This document shows positions 1 to 10,445 of a DNA stretch of 64,000 nucleotides, one piece after another. The stretch lies in assembly GCA_002084765.1 (NCBI GenBank), contig NBMB01000005.1, positions 1-64,000 on the forward strand. Reading direction: 5' to 3'. Origin of the DNA: Candidatus Cloacimonetes bacterium 4572_55. Lineage in GTDB: Bacteria > 4572-55. The notes beneath the pieces were generated by a model that had not been told where the DNA came from, did not search any database, and saw nothing but the letters and a program-made list of their open reading frames with translations. A program made the translations under genes and the position numbers. Position 1 is the first letter of the stretch, and each line of letters opens with the position of its first letter.

Positions 1-218
1 AACGACATTTCCAAGAGAACTCAGCTTCTATGAGAATTTCAGAACCCTTATTTGGGCTGACTCTGCGCTCTCTGTGACTCTGTTGCGAATATAGTGAAAT
101 GCACCAGTTTTCCTGAAGAAAATTTGGCAAAAAAATATAATTCTTTAATTATCAATTCTTAATCTGCGATAATCTGCGTAATCTGCGGATCGATTTTCGT
201 GATGACGAATAATCCAGG
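1..218 (+). repeat. Dispersed MITE-like repeat, copy A (left end cut by window)
   Basis: Non-coding repeat that matches positions 7356-7584 almost base for base and part of 22248-22394. It carries the AATCTGCGATAATCTGCG core near 160-190 and ends with GACGAATAATCCAGG at 204-218, the reverse complement of the CCTGGATTATTCGTC end seen in other copies. No reading frame is conserved between copies. The left end lies before the window. The rest of the spacer up to the cysD start (219-317) holds only the ribosome binding site and nothing else recognisable. Confidence 0.85.
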
Positions 219-317
219 CTAAGAAGATAGCGGCGGATAAACCGCCGACTTTGGACTTTCCTAATGAAAAACGACCTCATCCAATTTTCTTCCTCCAAAT
301 CCTAAGGAAAAGGACTT

Positions 318-1208
318 ATGGCAAATATGAATCATCTGGACGAGTTGGAGAGCCGGAGCGTATATGTTTTGCGCGAGGCTTATAATCAATTTGACAACCT
401 GGTCATGCTGTGGTCCATCGGCAAGGATAGCACAGTTTTGCTTTGGTTGGCTCGCAAGGCGTTCTTCGGTCATGTTCCAATTCCGTTGGTGCATATCGAT
501 ACCAACTTCAAAATCCCGGAGATGATTCGCTATCGGGACAAGTTGGCTATGGAATGGAAATTGAACATGATCTATGGGCAAAACAGGGACGCGCTGGCGA
601 ATAAACAGACCTTTCCAGACGGAAATGCAAGCCGCATTGATTGCTGCAAAAATCTCAAGACCGTCGCATTGAAAAAGACCGTATCCGGAGAATGGACACG
701 ATACAAATTGGATCATCAAACGGGTCGGTACGAGCCAGATTCCAACCAGGAGCCTTACACCGGTGTGATCGTCGGTCTCCGAGCGGACGAAGAAGGCAGC
801 CGATCCAAAGAGCGTTACTTCTCCCCGCGTGACCGAAACAGCGAATGGGACGTAGGCGATCAACCTCCGGAATTGTGGAACCAGTTCAAGACGGATTTTG
901 CGCCCGGCGTCCATCTGCGCGTTCATCCCCTCTTGGATTGGACAGAGCTGAACATCTGGGAATATATCGAGCGGGAAAATATCCCCACAGTATCGCTCTA
1001 TAAAAATCAGGGCGATGGAACCCGCTACCGTTCATTGGGCTGTTATCCCTGCACCTCGCCCATACAGTCAGAATCCCGCACTGTGCGAGAGATCATCGAA
1101 GAGTTGAGTAGCGGTCGGCTCTCCAATATAGCGGAGCGCTCCGGTCGTGAACAGGACAAAGAGGACGGCGGCGGACTGGAGACCTTGCGCAGAGATGGAT
1201 ACATGTAG
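318..1208 (+). CDS. cysD: Sulfate adenylyltransferase subunit 2 (CysD)
   Basis: ATP sulfurylase small subunit, which adenylylates sulfate to APS in the cytoplasm together with the CysN GTPase. The PP-loop motif SIGKDST sits near residue 34, and the family block YPCTSPI plus the C-terminal [12 protein letters not shown] block are intact. Its 296 residues match the usual length of about 300. The start is supported by AAGGAA eight bases upstream; ATG 327 is a possible alternative. It is the first gene of a cysD-cysN-cysC-cysQ run, and no cysH or cysI follows. PAPS may therefore feed sulfotransferases rather than assimilation (inference). Confidence 0.96.
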   Translation: MANMNHLDELESRSVYVLREAYNQFDNLVMLWSIGKDSTVLLWLARKAFFGHVPIPLVHIDTNFKIPEMIRYRDKLAMEWKLNMIYGQNRDALANKQTFPDGNASRIDCCKNLKTVALKKTVSGEWTRYKLDHQTGRYEPDSNQEPYTGVIVGLRADEEGSRSKERYFSPRDRNSEWDVGDQPPELWNQFKTDFAPGVHLRVHPLLDWTELNIWEYIERENIPTVSLYKNQGDGTRYRSLGCYPCTSPIQSESRTVREIIEELSSGRLSNIAERSGREQDKEDGGGLETLRRDGYM

Positions 1209-1322
1209 TTTAGAGATTTTCGCGCGGTGTTTCTATAGCGCACGTTTGATCACTTAACCGCGTTCTTATTAAATGTTCTTATTAAATAAGATTAATTGCC
1301 GATCGTGGATAGTGGAGAAAAT

Positions 1323-3101
1323 ATGAATATCGTATTTGTCGGTCATGTAGATCATGGAAAAAGCACAGTAATTGGTCGGATGCTCGCCGATACCAACAGC
1401 CTCCCAGAAGGCAAACTGGAGCGGATCAAAGAGACCTGCGAGCGTCACTCCAGACCGTTTGAGTACGCCTTTCTGTTGGACGCGCTCAAAGATGAGCAGT
1501 CTCAGGGCATTACTATCGATATGGCGCGCTGTTTTTTTCAAACCAAAAAACGGCGATATCTTATCCTGGACGCGCCTGGACATGTCGAATTTTTGAAGAA
1601 TATGGTCACCGGCGCGGCTCAGGCGGACGCGGCAATCCTGGTGATCGACGCATCTGAGGGCATTCGGGAAAACTCTCGACGGCACGGCTATCTTTTATCC
1701 ATGCTGGGAATTCGTCAAATCGTTGTTTGTGTCAATAAGATGGATCTGGTGGATCACGATCAGCGGGTATTTGATAATATCGAGAAAGAATACCGGCTTT
1801 TTTTGAAACAAATAGAACTGGAACCCCTCAACTTTGTGCCGGTTTCCGCGACAAAAGGCGACAATATTGTTTTTAAATCAGAACAGACCCCCTGGTATAC
1901 AGGTCGCACGATTTTAGAAGAAATCGACAATCTTATCAAAGAACCGCCTTTGGTCAACAAACCCTTCCGCTTATTCCTCCAAGATGTTTATAAATTTACA
2001 AAATTTGGCGATAATCGACGCATCTATGTGGGACGGATTGAATCTGGCACTCTGGAACAAGGAGATCGGCTTATCTTCCTGCCTTCCAAAAAACGCTCCC
2101 AAGTGGAGACAATCGAATATTTTAACCCCACAGAACCGGTTCTTAAGCAATATCCCGATGCCTCGATCGGCTTTACGCTCACCGAACAAATTTATGTCCA
2201 GCGAGGAGAATTGGTCTGCAAGATTGACGAGCAACTGGCTTTGGTTGGGACTCGGTTTCGCGTCAACCTTTTCTGGATGGGACACCGCCCCATGGAGTTG
2301 GGAAAACGCTACTTTTTGAAAATCGGCACAACAAAAACGCAGGCGAGACTTATAAAGATCAATATGGTTGTCGATGGAGCCGTGATCGACAAGAACCTGA
2401 ACAAGAACCGGATCGACCGGCACGACGCGGCGGATTGTATTCTGGAAACACAGACGCCCATTCCATACGATCCGAGCCAGAACCTGCCGAACAGCGGAAG
2501 ATTTGTCATTGTCGATCAATATGAAATTTCCGGCGGCGGAATCATCCGAGAGACTATCGAAGACGAACAGGCGGGGTTGCGGCAACAGACCCTGAAGCGT
2601 GAAATGAAATTTGCTCGCAGCGGGATTCATTTCCATCAGCGAGCGGAATTGTATCACCAACTTCCCACCTTGATATTGATCACCGGTAGCGAAAACGCTC
2701 CTCGAAAAGAGGCGGCAATGCTGTTGGAGGAATCTCTGTTTTACAGCGGTAAGAAGGTCTATTTTCTCGGTGTCGGCAACGTCAAATATAGCGTGTTGGA
2801 TGATACTTCTCCCATGTCCAACAGAGGATCGGAATTTCTGCGACGGTTAGGCGGAGTGGCTTATTTGATGTTGGACGCCGGTCTGATCGTGATAGCGACC
2901 GCTCGAGATTTGACCGACTCGGACGTTAGATCATTAGAGACGCTCATATCGCCCCATACCCTGCTTGCAGTCGGTTTGGATAATCGCGATCTCGGCGTGG
3001 ATAACTCTTTCTGTGTCAACGAGAAAACCGACTTTCCCTCAATCGTCAACTATATTGAAGAATGGCTGAGAGAAAACCACCGCGTCTTTTATGTCCCATG
3101 A
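1323..3101 (+). CDS. cysN: Sulfate adenylyltransferase subunit 1 (CysN) with degenerate APS-kinase-like tail
   Basis: GTPase subunit that drives APS formation by CysD. The G1 motif GHVDHGKST lies at residues 6-14, DAPGH is the G3 motif and NKMD the G4 motif, followed by EF-Tu-like beta domains to about residue 430. ATG 1323 has GGAG five bases upstream and puts the P-loop at the very N-terminus, so it is preferred to the upstream TTG 1296. At 592 residues it is about 120 longer than plain CysN. The tail aligns by pattern with APS kinase, but the P-loop reads [11 protein letters not shown] and LDGDN is replaced by LGVGN, so it should not bind ATP normally. A separate intact cysC overlaps the stop by 4 bp. 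Confidence 0.93.
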   Translation: MNIVFVGHVDHGKSTVIGRMLADTNSLPEGKLERIKETCERHSRPFEYAFLLDALKDEQSQGITIDMARCFFQTKKRRYLILDAPGHVEFLKNMVTGAAQADAAILVIDASEGIRENSRRHGYLLSMLGIRQIVVCVNKMDLVDHDQRVFDNIEKEYRLFLKQIELEPLNFVPVSATKGDNIVFKSEQTPWYTGRTILEEIDNLIKEPPLVNKPFRLFLQDVYKFTKFGDNRRIYVGRIESGTLEQGDRLIFLPSKKRSQVETIEYFNPTEPVLKQYPDASIGFTLTEQIYVQRGELVCKIDEQLALVGTRFRVNLFWMGHRPMELGKRYFLKIGTTKTQARLIKINMVVDGAVIDKNLNKNRIDRHDAADCILETQTPIPYDPSQNLPNSGRFVIVDQYEISGGGIIRETIEDEQAGLRQQTLKREMKFARSGIHFHQRAELYHQLPTLILITGSENAPRKEAAMLLEESLFYSGKKVYFLGVGNVKYSVLDDTSPMSNRGSEFLRRLGGVAYLMLDAGLIVIATARDLTDSDVRSLETLISPHTLLAVGLDNRDLGVDNSFCVNEKTDFPSIVNYIEEWLRENHRVFYVP

Positions 3102-3718
3102 GCACACATCATATTATTCAATCACATTATAAAACGACGACCCAAGCGCGCAGCATCCGAAACGGGCATAAACCGGCTGTGATCTGGTTGACCGGTCTCT
3201 CTGGTTCGGGAAAATCCACCGTTGCGGACGCGCTGGACGTCGAGCTTTTCCGATTGGGCTATCAATCCTTCGCGCTGGACGGAGACAATGTGCGTCACGG
3301 CTTAAACAGCGATCTCGGATTTGATCCCGCAGATCGGAAGGAGAATATCCGCCGAGTCGCCGAGGTTGCCAGACTCTTTTCAGACGTGGGTTTTATCGTT
3401 ATCGTCGCGTTTATCTCGCCCTATCTTGACGACCGAAGAAACGCCAAAGCTGTTATCGGATCCGATCGTTTTATCGAGTGCTTTGTGAAAGCGTCCCTGA
3501 AGGTGTGCGAAACGCGCGATCCCAAAGGGCTGTACAAAAAAGCGAGGCAGGGCAAGATTCCTTCCTTTACCGGTGTCAGCGCGCCATATCAGGAGCCAGT
3601 CGCACCGGATGTGACGCTGGACACAGACCATGACAACGTCCCAGCCTGTGTGCGTCGCGTGCTCGATTATCTCATTTCGCGCCAAATTATCCCGAACGAT
3701 TCACACGTAGATTTATAA
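3098..3718 (+). CDS. cysC: Adenylylsulfate kinase (CysC)
   Basis: Phosphorylates APS to PAPS. The intact P-loop GLSGSGKST lies about 40 residues in, followed by [10 protein letters not shown], the DR/ENIRR block and the FISPY motif typical of APS kinase. The start is placed at ATG 3098 because it forms an ATGA overlap with the cysN stop, giving 206 residues, the normal size; a longer start at 3062 would bury 36 extra bases in cysN. The gene is translationally coupled to cysN and supplies the activity missing from the decayed kinase-like tail of CysN. Confidence 0.95.
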   Translation: MSTHHIIQSHYKTTTQARSIRNGHKPAVIWLTGLSGSGKSTVADALDVELFRLGYQSFALDGDNVRHGLNSDLGFDPADRKENIRRVAEVARLFSDVGFIVIVAFISPYLDDRRNAKAVIGSDRFIECFVKASLKVCETRDPKGLYKKARQGKIPSFTGVSAPYQEPVAPDVTLDTDHDNVPACVRRVLDYLISRQIIPNDSHVDL

Positions 3719-3758
3719 ATTCCGTAATAAATATTCATAATAATAGAAAGGAATGGCT

Positions 3759-4526
3759 ATGTTAGATAAAATCAATATAAATAAAATAATTGAAATTGCC
3801 GTGGAAGCCGGTTCCAAAATTTTGGAGGTTTACAGGCAGGACTTTGAGGTAGAGACAAAAAAGGATCACTCTCCGATTACGCAGGCGGATCAGCGGTCGC
3901 ACAACCACATTGTGGCGAGATTGACCGACCTTTTTCCAACGATTCCTATACTTTCCGAAGAAGGTCGGCATACGCCCTATAGCGAGCGCGAAAAGTGGGA
4001 ATATTATTGGCTGATCGATCCATTGGATGGGACAAAAGAATTTGTCAAGCGCAACGGGCAGTTTACAGTCAACATTGCATTGATTTGGGAACAGCGACCT
4101 GTTGTTGGCGTGGTTTATGCCCCTGTTCCAGATACGCTCTATTTTGCCAAAAAAGGTCACGGCGCGTATAAGCGGGAAAATGGCAAAACTCCGGCGCGAC
4201 TTTGTCCTGATCCTTACCCCACATCCGATGACAAACCCCTGCGGGTGGCTGTCAGTTCCTCTCATCCCAGCGACGCGTTGACGCAATATCTTAGCCAGTT
4301 GAACGTCGGCGAAAAAGTGGAGATGGGATCATCGCTTAAGCTCTGTTTGGTCGCGGATGGAAAGGCGGACATATATCCCCGATTGGGACCGACAATGGAA
4401 TGGGATACCGCAGCGGCTCATGCAGTTGTCAATGAGGCGGGCAAAAAGGTCTATCGGTACGACTCGACCGAAGAGGTTGTTTATAACAAAAAAAATTTGC
4501 TCAATCCCTGGTTTAAAGTGTGCTGA
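3759..4526 (+). CDS. cysQ: 3'(2'),5'-bisphosphate nucleotidase (CysQ)
   Basis: Inositol-monophosphatase-fold enzyme that hydrolyses PAP, the by-product of PAPS use, to AMP. The metal-binding block WLIDPLDGTKEF and the upstream SEEG motif are present, as is the C-terminal WDTAAAHAVV block with its third Asp. ATG 3759 is chosen over ATG 3753 because AAAGGA (3747-3752) lies six bases from it. The 255 residues fit the family. It ends inside the start of the next gene (7-base overlap) and completes the sulfate-activation operon. Confidence 0.93.
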   Translation: MLDKININKIIEIAVEAGSKILEVYRQDFEVETKKDHSPITQADQRSHNHIVARLTDLFPTIPILSEEGRHTPYSEREKWEYYWLIDPLDGTKEFVKRNGQFTVNIALIWEQRPVVGVVYAPVPDTLYFAKKGHGAYKRENGKTPARLCPDPYPTSDDKPLRVAVSSSHPSDALTQYLSQLNVGEKVEMGSSLKLCLVADGKADIYPRLGPTMEWDTAAAHAVVNEAGKKVYRYDSTEEVVYNKKNLLNPWFKVC

Positions 4527-5719
4527 AAAATATAATCTCGGCGGCGTTCATATTGTCGATTTTATTGTCAATTGCCATAATCCCGACTCTCTACGCGGAG
4601 ACGGATCAGGAAGTGGAGCAGAAAAAACAGGAATTAAACAAAATTCGGCGGCAAATCGACAATATCGAATCCAAGCGCAACACTTTGATCAAAAAACAGC
4701 GAAATATTCAAAAGGAACTGGGCAGTATCGACCGAGAATTGGGTCGCGCCGAAAAAGTGGTCCTGGATTATAATTGGATTATCCATGTGAATCACAAGAA
4801 GATCAAAAAGCTGAGGGCTGAACTGGATGACATATCGGCACAGTTGACCGAACGGCAACAGATCATGGGGCATCGGTTACGGGCGGTTTTCATGTCTGGT
4901 AAATATACCTTTTTGGAAGTTCTTCTTGGCTCGGATTCCTTTGTCGATTTGATCAGACGTTATGAATTTCTTAAATTGGTATCCCAGCAGGATCACGAGT
5001 TGTATGAAAACATTCGATCGACTCAGGAGCTGAAGCTCGCGAAAATGCAGGAATTAAACAGCAAAGTGGGGGACGCTAAGACCCTTCTCGTGGAAAAAAA
5101 AAGCTATGAGAAACGGATCGTTCAGCGCCATACCGAACGCCAACAGCTGTTGAAGTCCGTCAAGAACGATCGGGGAAAGCATGAGCAAATGATCATTGAA
5201 CTGAAAGCCGCAGCTCAGCGGGTCGATAGCTTCATCAAAAATTTGAACAAACGTAGGGAGGGAGTCCTGGCTCCAGAGGAGGTGCCCTCAACAAATATTG
5301 GCGAAAGTGCCCATTATCTCGCGAAGCATAAAGGACGGATTCCCTGGCCCGTACGCGGTAAAATTCTCGAGGGATATGGGAAAAAGGTGCATCCTCGCTA
5401 TCAAACTGTGACCTTCAATAAAGGGATCAATATTCAGGCAAAAAAAGGCGCAGGCGTCAAAGCGGTCTGCGACGGTAAGGTCGCGTTTGCTGATTGGTTT
5501 TCTGGATATGGCAAGTTGGTCATCATCGACCATGACGGCGGATTTTATTCGCTCTACGCCCATTTGGATCAGATTAAAACCTCGCGGAACAGACAGATCA
5601 AACAAGGCGCGGCTGTGGGAACCGTGGGCAACAGCGGCTCTACCGAATCGTCGCATCTCCATTTTGAACTCCGATATCGAGATAAGACAGTCAATCCATC
5701 TCTCTGGTTGAAGCGCTAA
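4520..5719 (+). CDS. EnvC-like murein hydrolase activator (coiled coil plus degenerate LytM/M23)
   Basis: Exported protein with an N-terminal signal segment (residues 3-26), a long Gln/Lys/Glu-rich coiled coil (about 30-245) and a C-terminal LytM domain (about 290-399). The LytM HxH motif survives (HLHFELR) and YAHL is present, but the first zinc motif, normally HxGxD, reads FNKGINI, so His and Asp are both Asn. This matches EnvC-type regulators that activate amidases without cutting peptidoglycan themselves. The GTG start overlaps the cysQ stop, so it is probably co-transcribed with sulfate activation, an unexpected partner. The amidase partner is not in the window. Confidence 0.88.
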   Translation: MLKNIISAAFILSILLSIAIIPTLYAETDQEVEQKKQELNKIRRQIDNIESKRNTLIKKQRNIQKELGSIDRELGRAEKVVLDYNWIIHVNHKKIKKLRAELDDISAQLTERQQIMGHRLRAVFMSGKYTFLEVLLGSDSFVDLIRRYEFLKLVSQQDHELYENIRSTQELKLAKMQELNSKVGDAKTLLVEKKSYEKRIVQRHTERQQLLKSVKNDRGKHEQMIIELKAAAQRVDSFIKNLNKRREGVLAPEEVPSTNIGESAHYLAKHKGRIPWPVRGKILEGYGKKVHPRYQTVTFNKGINIQAKKGAGVKAVCDGKVAFADWFSGYGKLVIIDHDGGFYSLYAHLDQIKTSRNRQIKQGAAVGTVGNSGSTESSHLHFELRYRDKTVNPSLWLKR

Positions 5720-5733
5720 CCTGGATTATTCGT
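5720..5733 (+). repeat. Solo end of the dispersed repeat
   Basis: CCTGGATTATTCGT begins at the first base after the stop codon of the EnvC-like gene and is identical to the outer end of repeat copy D (18982) and the complement of the right ends of copies A and B. Nothing else of the element is recognisable in this spacer. Confidence 0.5.
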
Positions 5734-5872
5734 CCTAACAGTATTACAGTATTACGAGACGGCGATAAATTTGGTTGATATTTTCGTCGGAAAATTATAT
5801 ATTATAATTTCGATTAACGGACGACTCCGGTTCAGTCTTTTGATAACTTTCGTAAAATACTATGGAGGAAAT

Positions 5873-7279
5873 ATGAAAGATACCTGTCGCGCTGCATCTC
5901 GTTTACCGAGTAATGATGAAAAGATTTCGGAAAAAATAGAGCTTCTGAAGTCATGCTTCCGGGAAGCTGAAGAAGCGAATGACAATGAGACCAGGCAATT
6001 TTGCTTGTTAGAACTCGGCTCCAGCTATCATCGAATCAGCGACTTCGATCGGGCGTTGGAATATTATGGTCGATTCTATGAGGAGCAAAAAAACGTTCCG
6101 AATCAACCAGTCGAAACAAACGTTTTGTTCAAAAAGATCGACCGGCTTCAGGAAAAAATCAAAGGAAGCAATGAGAAAGAAAATACACTCTATTTGTTGA
6201 AAAAAGCAGTTGAAAATATCAGGTTAGGCCTGACCATTACCGATACCACTGGACAAATTGTCTACACCAATCCGGCTGACGCCCGTATGCACGGCTATGA
6301 AGCTTCGGAGCTTATCGGCAAACATGCCCGCGTTTTTTCCCCACCAGCTCAGCATCGGAAGATGACGCCCGATGAGATAAAGCGTAAAGAACAATGGCGT
6401 CGGGAGAGCAAAAATCTTCGAAAGAATGGAGACATATTCGACGTGCAACTGATTTCTGCCAATATCAAAGATGAATCAGGGCACACTATTGGCAATGTCA
6501 CGATTTGCGAGGATATTTCGGAGAGAGCCCACGCCAGAAAATTGCTGAACACGACGCTGAAAAAGACGGAACAACAGAAGGAAAGGGCGGAGGCGGACAG
6601 CAAGATGAAGACCGATATTATTGGAATTGCCGCGCATGATCTAAAGAATCCGCTGACCGCTATCAAGCTGATCGCTGAAGTGATCCATACAATGGCTGAT
6701 ACAGGTTCGCCGATCGTGGAGGCTGCCGACGAGATCGCCGACGTCTCGCAGCGCATGTTCCAACTGATCGATAATCTGTTGAAATCAACTGCGTTGGAAA
6801 GTGGTAAACTGCGCTTGAATTCAGAGAATGTGCCTATGGAGTTCGTTATTCGGGAGGTTGTTGTTGCCAACCGAACCAGAGCTGATCAGAAGGAACAAGG
6901 GCTTAGTTGTGAGGTTGAGGAAAACTGCTTAGTCAAGGGCGATCCAACTTGGCTGTATGAGATTGTCGATAATTTGGTGGGCAACTCGATCAAGTTCTCG
7001 CCCATAGGAAGACCAATTTCCGTCAAGGTCGCGCGGGAAGGGAGCATGATCCGGATGGAGGTGATCGATAAGGGTCTCGGCTTGACCGATGCAGATAAAA
7101 AACTCCTTTTCGGCAAATTTCAGCGTCTTTCCGCTATCCCCACAGGCAACGAAAGCTCGTCTGGTCTGGGTCTCTCTATTGTCAAGCAATTGGTGGAGTT
7201 ACACCAGGGGAAAATCTGGGCGGAGAGTCCGGGCGAGAATATGGGCGCGACTTTTATTGTCGAACTGCCTGCCCTTTAA
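5873..7279 (+). CDS. Soluble PAS-domain sensor histidine kinase
   Basis: Cytoplasmic two-component kinase of 468 residues. A helical TPR-like N-terminus (about 15-90, with a DFDRALEYY motif) precedes a PAS domain (about 105-225). HisKA follows, with phospho-acceptor H255 in HDLKNPLT, then HATPase_c with the N box (NLVGNSIKFSP), G1 (DKGLGL) and G2 (SSGLGLSIV). There is no membrane segment. ATG 5873 follows GGAGGA closely; the open frame reaches back to 5771 but has no better start. No response regulator is adjacent, so the partner is unknown. Confidence 0.9.
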   Translation: MKDTCRAASRLPSNDEKISEKIELLKSCFREAEEANDNETRQFCLLELGSSYHRISDFDRALEYYGRFYEEQKNVPNQPVETNVLFKKIDRLQEKIKGSNEKENTLYLLKKAVENIRLGLTITDTTGQIVYTNPADARMHGYEASELIGKHARVFSPPAQHRKMTPDEIKRKEQWRRESKNLRKNGDIFDVQLISANIKDESGHTIGNVTICEDISERAHARKLLNTTLKKTEQQKERAEADSKMKTDIIGIAAHDLKNPLTAIKLIAEVIHTMADTGSPIVEAADEIADVSQRMFQLIDNLLKSTALESGKLRLNSENVPMEFVIREVVVANRTRADQKEQGLSCEVEENCLVKGDPTWLYEIVDNLVGNSIKFSPIGRPISVKVAREGSMIRMEVIDKGLGLTDADKKLLFGKFQRLSAIPTGNESSSGLGLSIVKQLVELHQGKIWAESPGENMGATFIVELPAL

Positions 7280-7281
7280 AG

Positions 7282-7584
7282 CCTGCATTATTCATAATCC
7301 TCGGGGAACCAGAGATATCAGATGTTTGATATTTAATGGGTTAGATTCGATTTTTAACGACATTTCCAAGAGAACTCAGTTTTTATGGGAATTTCAGAAC
7401 CCTTGTTTGGGCTGACTCTGCGACTCTCTGTGACTCTGTTGCGAATATAGTGGAATGCGCGCAAAAGCTCCGTTTTCCTGAAAAAAATTTGGCAAAAAAG
7501 ATATAATTTTTTAATTATCAATTCTTAATCTGCGATAATCTGCGTAATCTGCGGATCGATTTTCGTGATGACGAATAATCCAGG
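7282..7584 (+). repeat. Dispersed MITE-like repeat, copy B (complete)
   Basis: The only complete copy in the window, 303 bp, starting three bases after the histidine kinase stop. The left end CCTGCATTATTCATAATC and the complement of the right end, CCTGGATTATTCGTCATC, agree at 15 of 18 positions, so the element has imperfect terminal inverted repeats. It encodes no conserved protein. Together with the following 74 bases it fills the spacer before the HD-domain gene; nothing else is recognised there. Confidence 0.85.
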
Positions 7585-7658
7585 AAAGTAATATTATGCT
7601 CGGAAAGCGAGAAAAGGGTAACGCAAATTTTTTAGAATTATCTAAATAAGGAGACACC

Positions 7659-8228
7659 GTGCCGAGATTTAAACACCCCGAACTGGTTCGCTTCTTACGA
7701 ACAGTTGATCAGTTGGAGATACTGCCTCGAACCGGTTATTTCTTTGCCGGAATCCGACAGCCGGAATCTATCGCCGCGCACTCGTACGGGGTCGCGTTGA
7801 TCGCCATGCTATTGGCAGACCGTATCAAGTCTCGGGTGAATATCGAACGCGTCTTGCGTCTTGCCATCCTCCATGACACAGCGGAATCCCTCTTGACCGA
7901 CATCCCAAATTCCAGCTTTGCATACATGGACCAAGCGCATAAGGAACAGGCAGAGGTCAAAGCCGCCAAAGAATTATTCGGAGGACTGACCTGCGACTAT
8001 ATCGAATTTTGGAAGGAATTTGAAGAAGGAAAGACCTTGGAAGCGCGCTTGGTTCGCGCCGCGGATAAGCTGCAATTGGCAGTGAAGATCATCGGCTACG
8101 AACAGAGCGGGCAGGGGAATTTCGACCGATTTTGGCAGAATATGCGTCACCAGTGCTCGGATAATTTCCGTGGGATCGAGCTGGCGAAGGAACTGTTCGA
8201 CGATCTGCTTTGCCTGAGAGACTCATAA
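7659..8228 (+). CDS. HD-domain 5'-nucleotidase-like hydrolase (YfbR family)
   Basis: Metal-dependent phosphohydrolase of 189 residues. The metal ligands follow the HD pattern: His in AHSYG (about 41), the HD pair in LHDTAE (about 72-73) and a distal Asp in RAADKLQ (about 138). The length and the ESIAAHSYGVA block resemble the YfbR/HDDC2 5'-deoxynucleotidase group, so dNMP dephosphorylation is the likely reaction; the substrate is inferred. The GTG start is supported by TAAGGAGA six bases upstream. It lies 46 bp before uvrB on the same strand. Confidence 0.85.
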   Translation: MPRFKHPELVRFLRTVDQLEILPRTGYFFAGIRQPESIAAHSYGVALIAMLLADRIKSRVNIERVLRLAILHDTAESLLTDIPNSSFAYMDQAHKEQAEVKAAKELFGGLTCDYIEFWKEFEEGKTLEARLVRAADKLQLAVKIIGYEQSGQGNFDRFWQNMRHQCSDNFRGIELAKELFDDLLCLRDS

Positions 8229-8274
8229 CAATTTTTCATGCAGAACAGCGTTCTGCTAACCCAATTTTTTTTAT

Positions 8275-10413
8275 ATGGCACACTTTGAATTGGTTTCAAA
8301 ATTTAAACCCCAGGGAGATCAGCCTCAAGCTATCGAGGAACTGATCCAGGGGATTCGGCGAGGCGAAAGACACCAGACATTGCTAGGCGCGACCGGCACT
8401 GGAAAAACCTTCACCATGGCAAACGTGATCGCGTCATGCGGTCTACCCACGCTGATCATGTCTCACAACAAGACGTTAGCCGCCCAGCTATACGGCGAGT
8501 TCAAGGGGTTTTTTCCCCAAAACGCAGTCGAATATTTTACCAGCTATTATGATTATTATCAACCCGAGGCGTATGTTGTCCCGACAGACACCTATATCGA
8601 AAAAGACGCGTCCATCAACGACGAGATCGACCGACTTCGACTCCGGGCGACAAGCTCGCTTCTGGAGCGAGAGGATGTGATCATTGTCAGCAGCGTTTCC
8701 TGCATCTACGGATTGGGGTCGCCGGAGGAGTACAAAAACATGCTCTGCTCCATCCGTTGCGGACCGGAACCTGGGGAAAATATCCGAGAGCGAGACGACC
8801 TGTTGAAAAAGCTGATCGACATTCAATACGCGCGCAATGATTTCGATTTTGACCGAGGCGTATTCCGGGTTCGCGGCGACGTGGTGGAGGTTCATCTGGC
8901 TTATGAAGACGTAGCTGTGCGCATCGAATTTTTCGGCGACGAGGTGGATTCTATCTCGAAGGTAAATTTGATCACCGGCGAGGTAATCGAGGAAAAAGAA
9001 CGGATCGTGATCTTTCCGGCAAAGCATTTTGTCACGACCCAGCCTCGTCTGGATCAAGCTGTAATCACAATAGAGAAAGAGTTGAATAAGCGGTTGACCG
9101 AGCTGGAAAACTCGGGTAAATTACTGGAAGCTCAGCGACTGCGGCAGCGCACCCGTTTCGATTTAGAGATGCTGCGAGAGGTGGGATATTGTAGCGGTAT
9201 CGAGAATTATTCCCGCCATATCGACGGGCGAGAGCCAGGGACTCGCCCCGCCTGCTTGTTGGACTATTTTCCTGACAAATTTCTCCTTATTCTGGATGAG
9301 TCGCATATCACAGTGCCGCAGGTCGGGGGAATGTACGCGGGGGATCGCTCACGTAAGCAAACTCTTGTAGATTTTGGATTTCGGCTTCCTTCCGCGCTGG
9401 ATAACCGACCCTTGAAGTTCGATGAATTCGAGCGTTTTGTCTATAAGGCGATATATGTCTCAGCGACTCCCGCGGATTATGAGCTGGAGAAATCTGGTGG
9501 CGTTTTTGTGGAGCAGATCATCCGTCCCACGGGCTTATTAGACCCTGAGATCGACGTGCGTCCGGTCACAGGGCAGATCGATAACCTTATCGGTGAGATT
9601 AATGATCGGGTGAGCGTGCGTGCGCGTACGCTGGTCACCACCTTGACCAAACGAATGGCGGAAGACCTCACGGAATATTTGGATAAAATGGGTATCCGAG
9701 TCCGATACCTCCACTCTGATATCGATACTCTACAGCGGGTGGAAATCCTGCGCAGTCTGCGCCTGGGAGATTTCGACGTATTGGTCGGAATCAATCTGCT
9801 GAGGGAGGGGCTGGACTTGCCCGAGGTCTCCTTAGTCGCGATTCTGGACGCGGATAAGCAGGGGTTTTTGCGATCAGAACGGTCACTGGTTCAGACAATC
9901 GGGCGAGCTTCCCGTAATGTCCACGGTAAGGTGATTATGTACGCGGATAAAATTACGACGGGAATGCGCAATGCTATCGATGAGACCAATCGGCGACGAA
10001 AAATTCAGGTTTCTTACAACAAAAAGCACAATATTACCCCTCGCACCATTCAAAAAGATGTCGCAGATTTGCAGATGCGCTCTATTGGGAGCACGCGCGG
10101 TCGCTCGGATGAAGGGTCTGTTCTTGCCGAGAAATCTCTCCAATATTTCGAGGATTTGGATTTTGACGCCCGAGGGCAGGCTTTGGAAAAGGCGATGAAA
10201 GACGCGGCAAAAGATATGGACTTTGAGAAAGCCGCGCTCCTACGCGATCAATTGTTTGACCTGAAAGCGCAACGAGATCAAAACTCGGATGATCAAGAGC
10301 GTCCATGGGAAAAGGGGTCTCGGGGAAATAGTCTATACCCGTCGCTCTCCGAAAAAAAAGCAAAATCTCGACGCCAAGCTCGCAATCGCAGTCGCAATCT
10401 AAAGAAAAAATAA
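8275..10413 (+). CDS. uvrB: UvrABC excinuclease subunit B
   Basis: Nucleotide excision repair helicase-like subunit that verifies damage and recruits UvrC. Visible are Walker A GATGTGKT (about 39-46), the beta-hairpin region with [10 protein letters not shown], motif II DESH, helicase motifs to QTIGRASRN, and a C-terminal UVR motif (about 630-665, [12 protein letters not shown]). At 712 residues it is about 40 longer than usual because of a basic tail ([15 protein letters not shown]). No clear Shine-Dalgarno precedes the ATG; the leader is T-rich. It converges with the minus-strand TPR gene. Confidence 0.97.
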   Translation: MAHFELVSKFKPQGDQPQAIEELIQGIRRGERHQTLLGATGTGKTFTMANVIASCGLPTLIMSHNKTLAAQLYGEFKGFFPQNAVEYFTSYYDYYQPEAYVVPTDTYIEKDASINDEIDRLRLRATSSLLEREDVIIVSSVSCIYGLGSPEEYKNMLCSIRCGPEPGENIRERDDLLKKLIDIQYARNDFDFDRGVFRVRGDVVEVHLAYEDVAVRIEFFGDEVDSISKVNLITGEVIEEKERIVIFPAKHFVTTQPRLDQAVITIEKELNKRLTELENSGKLLEAQRLRQRTRFDLEMLREVGYCSGIENYSRHIDGREPGTRPACLLDYFPDKFLLILDESHITVPQVGGMYAGDRSRKQTLVDFGFRLPSALDNRPLKFDEFERFVYKAIYVSATPADYELEKSGGVFVEQIIRPTGLLDPEIDVRPVTGQIDNLIGEINDRVSVRARTLVTTLTKRMAEDLTEYLDKMGIRVRYLHSDIDTLQRVEILRSLRLGDFDVLVGINLLREGLDLPEVSLVAILDADKQGFLRSERSLVQTIGRASRNVHGKVIMYADKITTGMRNAIDETNRRRKIQVSYNKKHNITPRTIQKDVADLQMRSIGSTRGRSDEGSVLAEKSLQYFEDLDFDARGQALEKAMKDAAKDMDFEKAALLRDQLFDLKAQRDQNSDDQERPWEKGSRGNSLYPSLSEKKAKSRRQARNRSRNLKKK

Positions 10414-10445
10414 TCCGCAAAATCCGTGTAATCTTCGGATTATTT
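10408..10445. terminator. Inverted repeat between convergent genes, possible bidirectional terminator
   Basis: AAATAATCCG (10408-10417) and CGGATTATTT (10436-10445) are perfect 10-base arms around an 18-base loop. The stops of uvrB (10411-10413) and of the facing minus-strand gene (10445) both lie in or at the arms. The arms are AT-rich, so this would be a weak terminator. The loop sequence belongs to the AATCCGCGTAATCTGCGG repeat family. Confidence 0.45.

Noticed and set aside
261..926. Long minus-strand frame opposite cysD
   Set aside because: Shadow of a well-supported cysD; the translation matches no family I recognise.
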